Assembly: GCF_020805785.1 (NCBI RefSeq)
Contig: NZ_JAJGZV010000011.1
Location: 62,001-126,000, forward strand
Direction: 5' to 3'
Source of the DNA: Flavobacterium chungbukense
GTDB taxonomy: Bacteria; Bacteroidota; Bacteroidia; Flavobacteriales; Flavobacteriaceae
Length of the DNA: 64,000 nucleotides
Each line of letters opens with the position of its first letter. Position 1 is the first letter of the stretch. This document shows, one piece after another, positions 27,421 through 35,859 of this stretch. Below the pieces are notes generated by a model, which searched no databases, was not told the DNA's origin, and worked only from the letters and a program-made list of their open reading frames with translations. Position numbers and translations under genes: made by a program.

Positions 27421-29010
27421 ATGAATATCAATACCCTTTTGTTCAAAATACTTTTGGTTTTTATATGCTGTTTTAACAGTGTTTTTGTTGAAGCGCAATT
27501 ATTGAATATTAAAAATGATTCTTTTTGGAAAACCAAAGACGGAAAACCAATTTACAGCCAGGGAGGCGGTATTTTTAAATTTACAGATCCGAGAAGTGGT
27601 GTCCCGAAATATTATTGGTATGGAGTGGAATATGAAGAAGCAGCTGTTTATCGCGATAATCCGGCTGTTACTCTGCCCACATCCACTTTTAAGTCAGTTA
27701 CCTGCTACAGTTCGACAGATTTGGTCAATTGGACTTTCGAAGCTGATGTTTTGGCCAAAGAAAAAGTGAATGGAAATGGAAAAACATGGGTTGGCCGTTT
27801 GGGAGTGGCTTACATCAAGGAATGGAAAAAATATGCGATGTTCGTACAGCATGACAAAGAAGTATTGATTACGCTTTCAGACTCGCCGGCAGGACAGTTT
27901 GAATGGCATCAGAAAATCAATATGGAAAAGATGATAGGAACGAGCAACACCGGTGACCAGACTGTTTTTACAGATGAAGATAGCGGAAAATCTTATTTGA
28001 TCTATTCTTACGGTAGGGGTCGAAATAAAATCTATGTTTCTGAAATTGGCATAAAAGACGGAAAAGTAAATCTGTTGGACTGTACAGAAGTTTTTAAAGG
28101 TGAAAGTCGCGAAGGAAACTGCATGTTTAAATACAAGAACAAATATTATATGTTTGCGTCCAATATTTACGGCTGGGATGCCTCTTTTGCTTATTATCTG
28201 GTGGCAGACGATATTCGCGGACCTTATATACCTGTAAATGACATGAAAGTGTTGAAAGGAACGGAAGATGATTTTGCGCACGTCTCACAAACCGGATTTT
28301 TTGTTTCCGTAAAAGGCAGTACCCAGGAAACAATTGTTTATTGCGGTGACCGCTGGGCTGATTTCGCAGGAAACGGATTGGGCTACAACCAATGGTGCCC
28401 GATTTCGTTTGAAGGGACTATACCTTATTTTAATTCGCTGAATTCATGGAATCTGGAAGAAAAAACAGGAAAATGGGAAGCAGCAAAAGATAATAACTAC
28501 GTCAAAAATGCCAGTTTCGAAGCTGACCGCAGGCATATTCCTAGTCCGGTAAAACCTGTTCAGATTCAGCTCACGGGCTGGTTTTCTGAAGTGATTCAGG
28601 GAAATAAGATTTCGTTAGATTCTATCTCCCCTGTTTTAAATCATTTCAATACCCAAGAAGAGCGCGGGACAGTAATCGGTGAGAAAAGCCTTGAAATCAG
28701 CGATAAAATAGATTTCAAAAGAAAGATTTTTCAAACCATTGTTTCTTCTCCATTCGTTAAGCTGAAAGACGGTGTTTATACGCTTTCTGCCAAAATAAAA
28801 AACAGTACCGATTTTAAGAATTTAGAAATGTATGCTGTCAGTGGAAACAAAAGATTTTCATCAGCTGTTAAAGAAGAAAATGCGGCTTGGAAAACCATTA
28901 CCATTTCAAACATTATTGTAAAAGGGGGGAAGCTTGAGATTGGTTTTTTTGCTGATGGCAGAGCAGGAGCTTTTTGTTATGTAGATGATTTTGTATTGAT
29001 GCATAATTAA
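27421..29010 (+). CDS. GH43-family glycosidase with C-terminal CBM-like domain
   Basis: The frame is open from 27391 (overlapping GH28), but the ATG at 27421 begins a good signal peptide (MNINTLLFKI to VEAQ) and avoids overlap. The 529-residue protein has a GH43 propeller (about 30-340; GGGIFKF, YYWYGVEYEE, CYSSTDLVNW, DQTVFTDEDSGKSYLIYS, EGNCMFKY, VYCGDRWAD) and a C-terminal domain (about 355-529; NASFEADRR, LEIGFFADGRAGAFCYVDDF) like carbohydrate-binding modules. The early GGGIFKF region lacks the standard D-P motif, as in galactan-acting GH43 groups. Likely a pectin side-chain exo-enzyme; linkage uncertain. Confidence 0.78.
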   Translation: MNINTLLFKILLVFICCFNSVFVEAQLLNIKNDSFWKTKDGKPIYSQGGGIFKFTDPRSGVPKYYWYGVEYEEAAVYRDNPAVTLPTSTFKSVTCYSSTDLVNWTFEADVLAKEKVNGNGKTWVGRLGVAYIKEWKKYAMFVQHDKEVLITLSDSPAGQFEWHQKINMEKMIGTSNTGDQTVFTDEDSGKSYLIYSYGRGRNKIYVSEIGIKDGKVNLLDCTEVFKGESREGNCMFKYKNKYYMFASNIYGWDASFAYYLVADDIRGPYIPVNDMKVLKGTEDDFAHVSQTGFFVSVKGSTQETIVYCGDRWADFAGNGLGYNQWCPISFEGTIPYFNSLNSWNLEEKTGKWEAAKDNNYVKNASFEADRRHIPSPVKPVQIQLTGWFSEVIQGNKISLDSISPVLNHFNTQEERGTVIGEKSLEISDKIDFKRKIFQTIVSSPFVKLKDGVYTLSAKIKNSTDFKNLEMYAVSGNKRFSSAVKEENAAWKTITISNIIVKGGKLEIGFFADGRAGAFCYVDDFVLMHN

Positions 29011-29142
29011 ACATGTGTCTGCTGTCTGAATTCTTAAATAAAAACTTTGCGCTGCGAGACAATTTCAATAATTAAATTCACGTATAGGAAATTAATGTCC
29101 TAAATCAGTTTAAGATTTAATGATTAAAGAACACTAAGAAAA

Positions 29143-31584
29143 ATGAAATTAGCTTTAAAATCAATATTATTCGCATTGCTGCTCCTTTTTTTATCTGGAA
29201 GAATGATGTCACAATCAACAACCGTTGTTTTGAAAGATAACTGGCGTTTTTCTAAAGAGGTTAAAGAAGATGCCTTTTCTGTCGATTTTGATGCTTCGGG
29301 ATGGGAAAAGGTCAGTGTACCCCACGATTGGGCTATTTATGGACCTTTTGATAAAGAATGGGACAAACAGGTTGCAGCAATTGAGCAAAATGGAGAAAAA
29401 ATTCCAACAGAAAAAACGGGTCGTACCGGCGCATTGCCTCATATTGGAACTGGCTGGTATCGCAATACATTTTCTGTTCCGGAGTTTAAAAAAGGAAAAA
29501 AAGCGGTTCTTGTTTTTGAAGGTGCCATGAGTGAACCCCAGGTTTTTTTAAATGGAAAAAAGATTGGGGAATGGGGATATGGTTACAGCTATTTTTATAT
29601 TGACATTACGGAAAGCCTTAAATCAGGTTCAGAAAATGTGCTGGCTGTAAAATTAACAAATCTGCCATTTTCTTCAAGATGGTATCCGGGAGCAGGTCTA
29701 TACAGAAAAGTTAGTATTGTAGTAAGAGAACAGGAAAGTTTTGCGCAGTGGGGAACTTTTATTACAACGCCAGAAATGAGAGGAAATAACGCAGTTGTTG
29801 ATATTAAAGCTGAATTTCATGGCAGAAATGTATCGATGGTTACCCACATAAAAGATGCTGATAATAAAATAGTGGCAACTCAAAAAGGAGCTGAAACAGC
29901 TGATGGAAAATTACATCAAATAATTTCAGTAGCCCAGCCGCATTTATGGAGTCCGGAAACGCCTTATCTATATAAAGCAGTAATCAGATTATTTGCTGCA
30001 GATGGAACTTTAAAAGATGAACAAAACATAAAATTCGGTATACGATTTATTAAATACGAACCCCATAAAGGATTCAGTCTTAACGGTAAAGTGACAAAGT
30101 TTAAGGGAGTTTGTCTTCATCATGACTTAGGACCTCTTGGTGTAGCTGTAAACAAAGCCGCTCTTCGTCGACAGCTTACCATTCTAAAAGATATGGGGTG
30201 TAATGCCATCCGGAGTTCCCACAACATGCCTTCTTTTGAACAGCTTGAACTGGCTGACGAAATGGGATTTATGTTTCTGGCAGAAAGTTTTGATGAGTGG
30301 GCAAAGCCAAAAGTAAAAAATGGATACCATCGTTTTTTTGAACAATATGCCGAAAAAGATATTGTGAATTTAGTGCGGGCAACAAGAAACCATCCTTGCA
30401 TTGTAATGTGGAGTTCGGGAAATGAAGTTCCGGATCAGTACGGAGCCGAAGGATTGACAAGAGCTAAATTTTTGCAGGATGTTTTTCACAGAGAAGATCC
30501 CACACGTCCCGTAACGGTGGGAATGGATCAGGTGAAGCAGACTATGGCATCAGGTTTTGGATCTTTGTTGGATATTCCAGGACTGAATTACAGGGTTCAT
30601 CTCTACGAGGAAGCTTATAAAGCATTTCCACAAGGATTTATATTAGGATCTGAAACGGCCTCGACAGTGAGTTCAAGAGGTATTTATAAATTTCCCGTAG
30701 TGCAGCAAAAAGAAAAGCAATATGATGATCTTCAATGTTCGTCTTATGATCTTGAAGCCTGCAGCTGGTCAAATGTTCCTGATGAAGATTTTGTGCTTCA
30801 GGATGACAAACCGTGGGTTATTGGAGAATTTGTATGGACTGGTTTTGATTATTTGGGAGAGCCTACGCCTTATGACGAAAAGTGGCCTTCAAGAAGTTCT
30901 TATTTTGGAATTTCAGATTTGGCAGGACTTCCTAAAGACCGTTTTTATCTGTATAGAAGCAGATGGAACACCAAGGATAAAACGCTTCACATACTGCCGC
31001 ACTGGAACTGGAAAGGAAGGGAAGGAGAAATTACCCCCGTTTTTGTTTACACTACTTACGACAGCGCTGAGCTTTTTGTCAATGGAAAAAGTATGGGTGT
31101 TCAGAAAAAGAATAATTCAACTCCACAGAACCGTTACAGATTGATGTGGAATGACGTTAAATATGAGCCTGGAGTCATCAAGGTTATCGCCTTTGATTCC
31201 TATGGAAAAAAAGCAGCTGAAAGCGAAGTGAAAACCGCAGAAGAGCCATACAAAATAGTTCTTGAGGCAGATCGCAGGACTATCGATGCGGATGGTGAAG
31301 ACATAGCTTACATCACTGTGAGTGTTGTGGATAAAAATGGAGTCACCTGCCCATTAGCAGACAATGAGATGAAATTCAAAGTAAGCGGAGCTGCTGACTA
31401 CCGCGCAGCTTGTAATGGAGATGCAACATCTTTGCAAGTATTCCATAAAGATACTATGAAACTTTTCAGTGGAAAACTAGTTGTTTTGGTAAAATCGAAT
31501 AAGAAAATAGGACCGATAAATATTGAGGTTTCGGCGCACAATCTTCGAACAGGTAATTTACGGATAAGTGCCAAGCAGATTTGA
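29143..31584 (+). CDS. GH2 beta-galactosidase with DUF4982/Ig-like C-terminus
   Basis: Secreted GH2 enzyme (813 residues). Signal peptide about 1-23; sugar-binding domain (about 25-195), Ig-like domain (200-300), TIM barrel (about 305-590), then DUF4982-like and bacterial Ig-like domains up to the end (VFVYTTYDSAELFVNGKS, DGEDIAYITVSVVDKNGV). The acid/base is Glu428 in WSSGNEVP and the nucleophile Glu504 in LGSETAS. HNMPSFEQLELADEMGFMF is the usual beta-galactosidase stretch. It differs in architecture from the LacZ-type GH2 at 13649, so the two probably cut different linkages. Final gene of the RG-I locus; no strong terminator was seen directly behind it. Confidence 0.92.
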   Translation: MKLALKSILFALLLLFLSGRMMSQSTTVVLKDNWRFSKEVKEDAFSVDFDASGWEKVSVPHDWAIYGPFDKEWDKQVAAIEQNGEKIPTEKTGRTGALPHIGTGWYRNTFSVPEFKKGKKAVLVFEGAMSEPQVFLNGKKIGEWGYGYSYFYIDITESLKSGSENVLAVKLTNLPFSSRWYPGAGLYRKVSIVVREQESFAQWGTFITTPEMRGNNAVVDIKAEFHGRNVSMVTHIKDADNKIVATQKGAETADGKLHQIISVAQPHLWSPETPYLYKAVIRLFAADGTLKDEQNIKFGIRFIKYEPHKGFSLNGKVTKFKGVCLHHDLGPLGVAVNKAALRRQLTILKDMGCNAIRSSHNMPSFEQLELADEMGFMFLAESFDEWAKPKVKNGYHRFFEQYAEKDIVNLVRATRNHPCIVMWSSGNEVPDQYGAEGLTRAKFLQDVFHREDPTRPVTVGMDQVKQTMASGFGSLLDIPGLNYRVHLYEEAYKAFPQGFILGSETASTVSSRGIYKFPVVQQKEKQYDDLQCSSYDLEACSWSNVPDEDFVLQDDKPWVIGEFVWTGFDYLGEPTPYDEKWPSRSSYFGISDLAGLPKDRFYLYRSRWNTKDKTLHILPHWNWKGREGEITPVFVYTTYDSAELFVNGKSMGVQKKNNSTPQNRYRLMWNDVKYEPGVIKVIAFDSYGKKAAESEVKTAEEPYKIVLEADRRTIDADGEDIAYITVSVVDKNGVTCPLADNEMKFKVSGAADYRAACNGDATSLQVFHKDTMKLFSGKLVVLVKSNKKIGPINIEVSAHNLRTGNLRISAKQI

Positions 31585-31698
31585 TTATCGGAAAAATTTT
31601 ATTGAAATAGAAGTGAGGGAACGAATTATAATTTAAGAACTGCCAGAAGACAGCTCTTATAGACTTAAAAAAAAATATTAGATTAAAACGCTGTAATT

Positions 31699-31866
31699 TC
31701 AGTAAAGCCTGAAACAATTTTTTAAAAAAAAATGATCAATGGTTTCAAAAAAAACGAGTTCTGCATATTGTGCGATTTCATCGGCTGTAAGAATGGCTCT
31801 TGGAACTTCTATCATAGTTCCGACCAAATAACTGATGTGATCGCGAAAAATAACAAGCCATTCCAT
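31699..31866 (-). pseudogene. ppdK: Remnant of pyruvate phosphate dikinase
   Basis: In the 465-nt gap 31585-32049, the minus strand encodes a short frame from an ATG at 31866 to a TGA at 31699. Its middle (31842 to about 31740) reads YLVGTMIEVPRAILTADEIA, a close match to the catalytic-loop region of PPDK/PEP synthase (GTMIE-PRA-LTADEIA). After that the expected EFFSFGTND becomes ELVFFETID, so Gly and Asn are lost and the frame ends in unrelated residues. The real enzyme is nearly 900 residues; only about 35 codons survive. It abuts copy 1 of the hairpin repeat. The rest of the gap shows no gene. Confidence 0.7.
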
Positions 31867-31882
31867 TACGGAGTGGCTTATT
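31843..31882. repeat. Dispersed hairpin repeat, copy 1
   Basis: AAGCCATTCC (31855-31864), loop ATTAC, GGAGTGGCTT (31870-31879); one G-U pair. It shares a CGAAAAATAA-AAGCCATTCC core with copies at 43953-44004 and 55992-56044. This copy lies beside the ppdK remnant and diverges to the left of the core. Confidence 0.85.
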
Positions 31883-32049
31883 TATTTATAATCTTCTTGA
31901 GTTGAAAAAGGTTTATACTGTTTTATAAATTCATGTGAATTGACTATTATTCTGTGTACGAGCGGGACGATTGCAACAGGGTGGGAAAAGTATATAATTT
32001 TAATCTAAAAATTAGAATAACAAATCGGGTAAATTCAAAAAAAACTTTA

Positions 32050-32571
32050 TTAATAGCCATTAACAGCATCAAAATTTTCGGTCGCAGTTTGAAGGAGAGC
32101 TTCCTTCTTATATACTGCGGTATATAACATCTTTTTCTGTCGTGCCAGTGTCATAAGGTTATTCAGGCCAACGTTCAATTTTTTGTTCTTTAATGTTTGA
32201 AGTATTTCTTGCTGCTCTATTTCTTTTCTATCAAATAGATGAAGTTCTTTAAGCGACTTATAGTATTCTAGTGAGGCATTTTTAAGGGATTCACCTTTTG
32301 GAATGCCGCCAGTAGAAAGCTTTTTTATATCATCAATAAGTACGTCAAACTCTTTACGCTGCTGATCAACAGCTGATAAAGCTCCTTTGTAATCCTCTTT
32401 TACTAGACAATTAAGCTTTTTTTCTCCGGGACCTTCTTTTCCAATAGTAATTTCAAAAGCTCTGCGTTCCCATTGATTGATAGACTCCTTAAAATCTGCT
32501 GTCTTCGAGGATTTACAAGAACTTATTATTATAAATAAAAATGCTGTTAGATAAATACTAAATCTCTTCAT
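32050..32571 (-). CDS. Lipoprotein of unknown function
   Basis: I do not recognise the family. It is a 173-residue lipoprotein: MKRFSIYLTAFLFIII precedes a lipobox ending in Cys19 (ISSC), so it is probably anchored in the outer membrane. The rest is helical, charged and rich in Lys/Glu, with a possible coiled coil between about 60 and 160 (EQQEILQTLKNKKL, NLMTLARQKKM). No catalytic motif is visible. It is a single gene in its own transcription unit, 169 nt after copy 1 of the hairpin repeat and 236 nt from the SDR operon's 3' end. Confidence 0.7.
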   Translation of the reverse strand: MKRFSIYLTAFLFIIISSCKSSKTADFKESINQWERRAFEITIGKEGPGEKKLNCLVKEDYKGALSAVDQQRKEFDVLIDDIKKLSTGGIPKGESLKNASLEYYKSLKELHLFDRKEIEQQEILQTLKNKKLNVGLNNLMTLARQKKMLYTAVYKKEALLQTATENFDAVNGY

Positions 32572-32748
32572 AATAATTTATTGATGTTACTTTTAATTCT
32601 GAAAATGATTTCTTTTAAAAACTTCTACATGATTGAAGCAGAAATCTAAATTTCATAAAATCTTTAAACACTAATTTACATATTATTAAAATCGTATGAA
32701 AAAAAAATAATCTAAATTGAACATCATTTTGTAAAATCTCATTCAAAT

Positions 32749-32782
32749 AAAAAGAGAGAACTCCGAAAAGTTCTCTCTTTTT
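32749..32782 (-). terminator. Terminator of the SDR-DoxX-SnoaL operon
   Basis: A 14-bp perfect stem (32749-32762 with 32769-32782), 6-nt loop, with a T-run on the minus strand, 25 nt after the SDR stop codon. Confidence 0.85.
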
Positions 32783-32807
32783 AAAATTGTCACTTATACT
32801 ATTTGTT

Positions 32808-33563
32808 TTACTTGAATCCACCTGATACTTCTACAGTTTGTCCTGTAATTATTTTTGATTCTTCTGAAGCAAAAAATACGGCCATATTTCCGATATCATC
32901 GGGCGTAGCCATGCGGCCTAAAGCGCTTCGTTTTACAGTTCCCAAAATGACATCTGAATCTAAACTGGCTCCTAATTTTGCAATACCTTCAGTAAAAACT
33001 CCGCCCGGTCTAATAGAATTGACTCTGATGTTCTTCGGTCCTAGTTCTTGTGACAGCGCATAGGTTATAGAATCAACAGCGCCTTTTGAAGCAGCATATA
33101 CCACAGAGTAAGGTTCTGGTCTAGTGCCGGCAAACGAACTGATGTTGATAATGCTTCCTCCATTTTCATCAAACAAAGGTGCGGCTTCTTTTGATGCTAA
33201 AAGAACACCAAGCACATTTATGTCAAATGTTTTTCGATATGATTCTTCTGTAAATGATTCTAATAACTCAAATTCATAAATACCAGCATTATTTACCAAT
33301 GCATCCAAACGGCCATACACTTTTATTGTTTCCTGAAAAAGTCGTTTTACATCTGCCAGTATAGATATGTCTCCCTGCACTGCAACAGCGCTACCACCAG
33401 ATCTAATTATTGCAGCTACAACTTCTTCTGCTTCTTGTTTGCTTGAACCATAGTTCACTACTACTTTGGCTCCAGATGCAGCCATTTGTTTTGCCACACC
33501 AGCACCAATTCCTTTAGATGCGCCAGTTATTACGACCACTTTGTTTTCTAATATTCTTTTCAT
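32808..33563 (-). CDS. Short-chain dehydrogenase/reductase (SDR), FabG-like
   Basis: Classical cytoplasmic SDR of 251 residues using NAD(P)(H). The TGASKGIG dinucleotide loop is at about 14-21, NNAG near 92, the catalytic Ser in NISSF (about 140) and YAASK with Tyr/Lys near 157-161; RVNSIRPGG and the C-terminal TGQTVEVSGG are also standard. The exact substrate is unknown. It is the last gene of a three-gene unit with DoxX-like and SnoaL-like proteins, divergent from an HxlR regulator, an arrangement often seen in redox- or electrophile-response cassettes; that role is inference. Confidence 0.93.
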   Translation of the reverse strand: MKRILENKVVVITGASKGIGAGVAKQMAASGAKVVVNYGSSKQEAEEVVAAIIRSGGSAVAVQGDISILADVKRLFQETIKVYGRLDALVNNAGIYEFELLESFTEESYRKTFDINVLGVLLASKEAAPLFDENGGSIINISSFAGTRPEPYSVVYAASKGAVDSITYALSQELGPKNIRVNSIRPGGVFTEGIAKLGASLDSDVILGTVKRSALGRMATPDDIGNMAVFFASEESKIITGQTVEVSGGFK

Positions 33564-33588
33564 TTTTTGTTTATTTATTTTTTGATTT

Positions 33589-33951
33589 TTATACTGATTT
33601 CGGAGCTCCTATAAACATATATTTGTCACGAAGAAATGCTGTGATCCATATTAGGGACAACGGTACCGCTGGATTAAGCATTGAACCATCATGTGATAAT
33701 TCTGTTGCCATTGCTCCAGCAAAATAGCAGGAAAGAAGGATAAAACCAATGCGCATGGTTTTGGGAAAGATAAATAAGACCGCAAAAGTCATTTCCATTA
33801 AACCGAGAGCCGTCGCTGCATGAGGCAGATTGAATTTTACGAGTCCATTAACGGACCACGGAAGCTGGATGGCTTTCATAAGACCGCTTAAAATTACCAT
33901 CACAGTAGTTAATATGAGTAGGGTGGTTGCAAGATATTTTTTAGTTTTCAT
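33589..33951 (-). CDS. DoxX-like inner-membrane protein
   Basis: A 120-residue membrane protein with four predicted helices (about 7-26, 44-65, 70-90, 95-112), matching the DoxX-like family. GLMKAIQLP and LMEMTFAVLFIFPKT are characteristic of that group. DoxX-like proteins are linked to redox or quinone chemistry, but no reaction can be given here. It lies 25 nt before the SDR gene and 15 nt after the SnoaL-like gene in the HxlR-controlled unit. Confidence 0.8.
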   Translation of the reverse strand: MKTKKYLATTLLILTTVMVILSGLMKAIQLPWSVNGLVKFNLPHAATALGLMEMTFAVLFIFPKTMRIGFILLSCYFAGAMATELSHDGSMLNPAVPLSLIWITAFLRDKYMFIGAPKSV

Positions 33952-33966
33952 CGGTGTTTAATGAAA

Positions 33967-34407
33967 TTAATTAGCAAGTTCTCTAACCTCTATCATGATA
34001 AAATGCCCGATACGATTCTTTATCAGCCATTTTCCATTATGGTTTATATATTCGTCCTCATATTTAACGCTGTATTCTGAAAGAATATCTTTTCCTTCCA
34101 CTTCTCTAATCATCTTTAATTGAGAGAAAGAAATGCCCGAAGCAGTATCTCCATCGATTTTTACTTTATGCTGTCCATTCAATGTAAAGTAGGTTTTTAC
34201 ATGTCCAGAATGCTGATTGAATTCTTTTTCCATGTTTTCTCTTTGCGAAACCGAAGAAACTAAAGCTCCATTCATATAAACTTTATAAGTAACATCTGGG
34301 GTAAATAAATCCATTACCTCTGAGATTTTTTTCTCGTCACCTAGAGTAGCGTAATCATCTATTAGGCTTCTTAATTCCTCTTTTACTTTTAGATTTTCTA
34401 ATGTCAT
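33967..34407 (-). CDS. SnoaL/NTF2-like fold protein
   Basis: A 146-residue cytoplasmic protein with the NTF2-like alpha/beta-cone pattern (EELRSLIDDYATLGDEKKISEVMDLF, then HVKTYFTLNGQHKV and KWLIKNRIGHFIMIE). Members include isomerases, hydratases and pure ligand binders, so the reaction is open. A longer frame starts at 34437 but would overlap the -7 box at 34435-34442, so the ATG at 34407 is chosen. First gene of the unit with DoxX-like and SDR, transcribed away from HxlR. Confidence 0.8.
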   Translation of the reverse strand: MTLENLKVKEELRSLIDDYATLGDEKKISEVMDLFTPDVTYKVYMNGALVSSVSQRENMEKEFNQHSGHVKTYFTLNGQHKVKIDGDTASGISFSQLKMIREVEGKDILSEYSVKYEDEYINHNGKWLIKNRIGHFIMIEVRELAN

Positions 34408-34434
34408 GATTTTATTTTTTTTAAAATTATTCAG

Positions 34435-34442
34435 CAAAATTA
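34435..34442 (-). promoter_or_regulatory. -7 box (TAATTTTG) of the SnoaL-DoxX-SDR operon
   Basis: Exact TAnnTTTG match on the minus strand, 27 nt before the chosen start. It is only 3 nt from the divergent HxlR -7 box. Confidence 0.6.
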
Positions 34443-34445
34443 AAG

Positions 34446-34453
34446 TACATTTG
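34446..34453 (+). promoter_or_regulatory. -7 box (TACATTTG) of the HxlR gene
   Basis: Exact TAnnTTTG match. The expected transcription start lies near 34460, at the edge of the operator-like palindrome, so HxlR could repress itself. Confidence 0.6.
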
Positions 34454-34454
34454 C

Positions 34455-34496
34455 TTACAATTTGTTAGTCGTTACCAAAAGGTTAGTGACTTGTAA
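34455..34496. promoter_or_regulatory. HxlR operator candidate
   Basis: TTACAA (34455-34460) and TTGTAA (34491-34496) frame an imperfect inner palindrome AGTCGTTACC / GGTTAGTGACT around an AAAA centre. It would cover the HxlR start site and the upstream part of the divergent promoter, as expected for HxlR-type control. Confidence 0.55.
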
Positions 34497-34506
34497 AATG
34501 ATAGTT

Positions 34507-34890
34507 ATGTCAGAATCCAAAGAAAAAAAGAGCGAAAACAAGGAATTTACGGAAGAATGCAATACTGTACTTATGGCGGTTTCTGATGCATTATATGCCA
34601 TTGGAGGGAAATGGAAATTGATGATTATCATTGCAATGGCGAGAGGAAATAAAAGATTTACAGAAATTCAAAGACAGGTTACTGGGATTTCTGCAAGGGT
34701 TCTTTCGAGTGAGCTTAAAGAATTAGAGCAAAACGGTTTTATACTTAAAAAAGTGGCTGTAGGATATCCTGTAAGTATCGAATATGAACTGCTTCCTTAC
34801 AGCCAAACTTTGGAAGAAGTTGTGGGAGCGATGACCAAATGGGGGATACAACATAGGGAAAAAATACGAAATGAAAGTAAAAAACAATAA
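34507..34890 (+). CDS. HxlR-family winged-helix transcriptional regulator
   Basis: A small DNA-binding regulator of the HxlR group. The GGKWKLMII segment, the recognition-helix stretch RFTEIQRQVTGISARVLSSELKELEQNGF, and the wing VGYPVSIEYELLPYSQ are all typical. The frame is open from 34462, but that start would be at the predicted transcription start; ATGs at 34498 or 34507 fit better and 34507 gives 127 residues. It is divergent from the SnoaL-DoxX-SDR genes and most likely controls them through the palindrome at 34455-34496. The inducing signal is unknown; HxlR proteins often sense electrophiles, aldehydes or oxidants. Confidence 0.9.
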   Translation: MSESKEKKSENKEFTEECNTVLMAVSDALYAIGGKWKLMIIIAMARGNKRFTEIQRQVTGISARVLSSELKELEQNGFILKKVAVGYPVSIEYELLPYSQTLEEVVGAMTKWGIQHREKIRNESKKQ

Positions 34891-34898
34891 TAGCAATT

Positions 34899-34938
34899 AA
34901 AAAAGAAAGAGAATTCAATTGAATTCTCTTTCTTTTTT
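34899..34938. terminator. Bidirectional terminator after HxlR
   Basis: Perfect 18-bp stem (34899-34916 with 34921-34938), 4-nt loop, A-run on one side and T-run on the other, between the HxlR gene (plus) and the small gene ending at 34990 (minus). Confidence 0.9.
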
Positions 34939-34989
34939 AAGCTTTTAATCAATGTAATCAGTTCAATTTTTAATGAGTTTTCTGGAAAG

Positions 34990-35274
34990 TTAATTCCAAA
35001 GAATCTTACTGTTTATCGCAATAAGACCTTTTATGGTAATTAAACTTTGATCAGTATATGAATTAAGAAAAATGTAACCTTCAGAGTTCATCGAGACTAA
35101 GGCTTCCATCAGTTTTGCCTGATTTTCCCTTCCAGCAGCACTATTATCAGTAAATTTTGAAACATTAGGCACTGATGTTACAAGCTTTGTTAACTCTTCG
35201 AAAGTGCAGCCCATGCTATATTTTTCAGCTAGTATCCTAAGGATTTTTACAAAAAAAACAGAAGATGGTTCCAT
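34990..35274 (-). CDS. Small hypothetical protein
   Basis: Not recognised. It is a 94-residue soluble protein with mostly helical N-terminal half (FFVKILRILAEKYSMGCTFEEL) and a C-terminal beta pair (EGYIFLNSYTDQSLITIKGLIAI) that resembles the wing of a winged-helix domain; this is a weak structural guess. No signal peptide or membrane helix. It stands alone between the HxlR terminator and the thioesterase-like gene 74 nt upstream. Confidence 0.55.
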   Translation of the reverse strand: MEPSSVFFVKILRILAEKYSMGCTFEELTKLVTSVPNVSKFTDNSAAGRENQAKLMEALVSMNSEGYIFLNSYTDQSLITIKGLIAINSKILWN

Positions 35275-35348
35275 ATATAATCGCTTTAATGTTATATACG
35301 AAAATTGATTCTTTTTAGATTATTCTTATTACTCCCGTTAAGTTGAAT

Positions 35349-35744
35349 TTATACTTTTGGATAAAAATGTCTAAGAATTTGATTTGGTGTTTTAATGACT
35401 TCTTTACCGATTGCGTCAAACCATTTTACTTCTTTTGTTACTTCAGCGCAGCATTCGTTTTTTGTGTTAAAAAAGCAGCTTTTAATATTAATTTTATCTT
35501 CTATATAACAATGCTTCATTTCAACTAAAAAATGTTCTGTAAACATTAGGTCTTTATGGATGGTTAATTCATGATTTCCTTCCTGTAAACCTAAATGCAT
35601 ATCATTAAGTTTTTCTTTGGAAAACCCGTTGTAAAACAAAAAATGGTATAACAATCTGACCGTATATGAGATATATGCGGAATCTTCCATAACCATATAA
35701 TCATTTACATCTTCTCCGGTAACAACATAATTTTTACAGATCAT
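35349..35744 (-). CDS. Hotdog-fold thioesterase-like protein
   Basis: A 131-residue cytoplasmic protein whose pattern resembles 4-hydroxybenzoyl-CoA thioesterase-type hotdog enzymes: a conserved N-terminal segment (DVNDYMVMEDSAYISYTVRLL), a helix (LYHFLFYNGFSKEKL), then strands ELTIHKDLMFTEHFLVEMK and NIKSCFFNTKNECCAEVTKEVKWFD. The Asp/His normally seen early in the motif is not clear, so activity is uncertain. A longer frame starts at 35807, but it would run through the terminator at 35764-35799, so the ATG at 35744 is preferred. Confidence 0.55.
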   Translation of the reverse strand: MICKNYVVTGEDVNDYMVMEDSAYISYTVRLLYHFLFYNGFSKEKLNDMHLGLQEGNHELTIHKDLMFTEHFLVEMKHCYIEDKINIKSCFFNTKNECCAEVTKEVKWFDAIGKEVIKTPNQILRHFYPKV

Positions 35745-35763
35745 TTTAATGTGATTTAAGGTT

Positions 35764-35799
35764 AAAAAAAGAGACCGGCGTAATAAGTTTACCGGCCTC
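35764..35799 (-). terminator. Terminator after the YceI operon
   Basis: On the minus strand GAGGCCGG and CCGGTCTC form an 8-bp stem with one mismatch, followed by seven T residues. It lies 61 nt after the YceI-like stop and ends the four-gene unit 38087-35860. Confidence 0.85.
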
Positions 35800-35859
35800 C
35801 AGAACATTAGTCATGTTTAATACTCTTGCAAATCTGAATGGATCCTATTCTTAAAAGGA

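Noticed and set aside
35745..35807. An upstream start for the thioesterase-like gene
   Set aside because: These codons run through a rho-independent terminator and have no family similarity.
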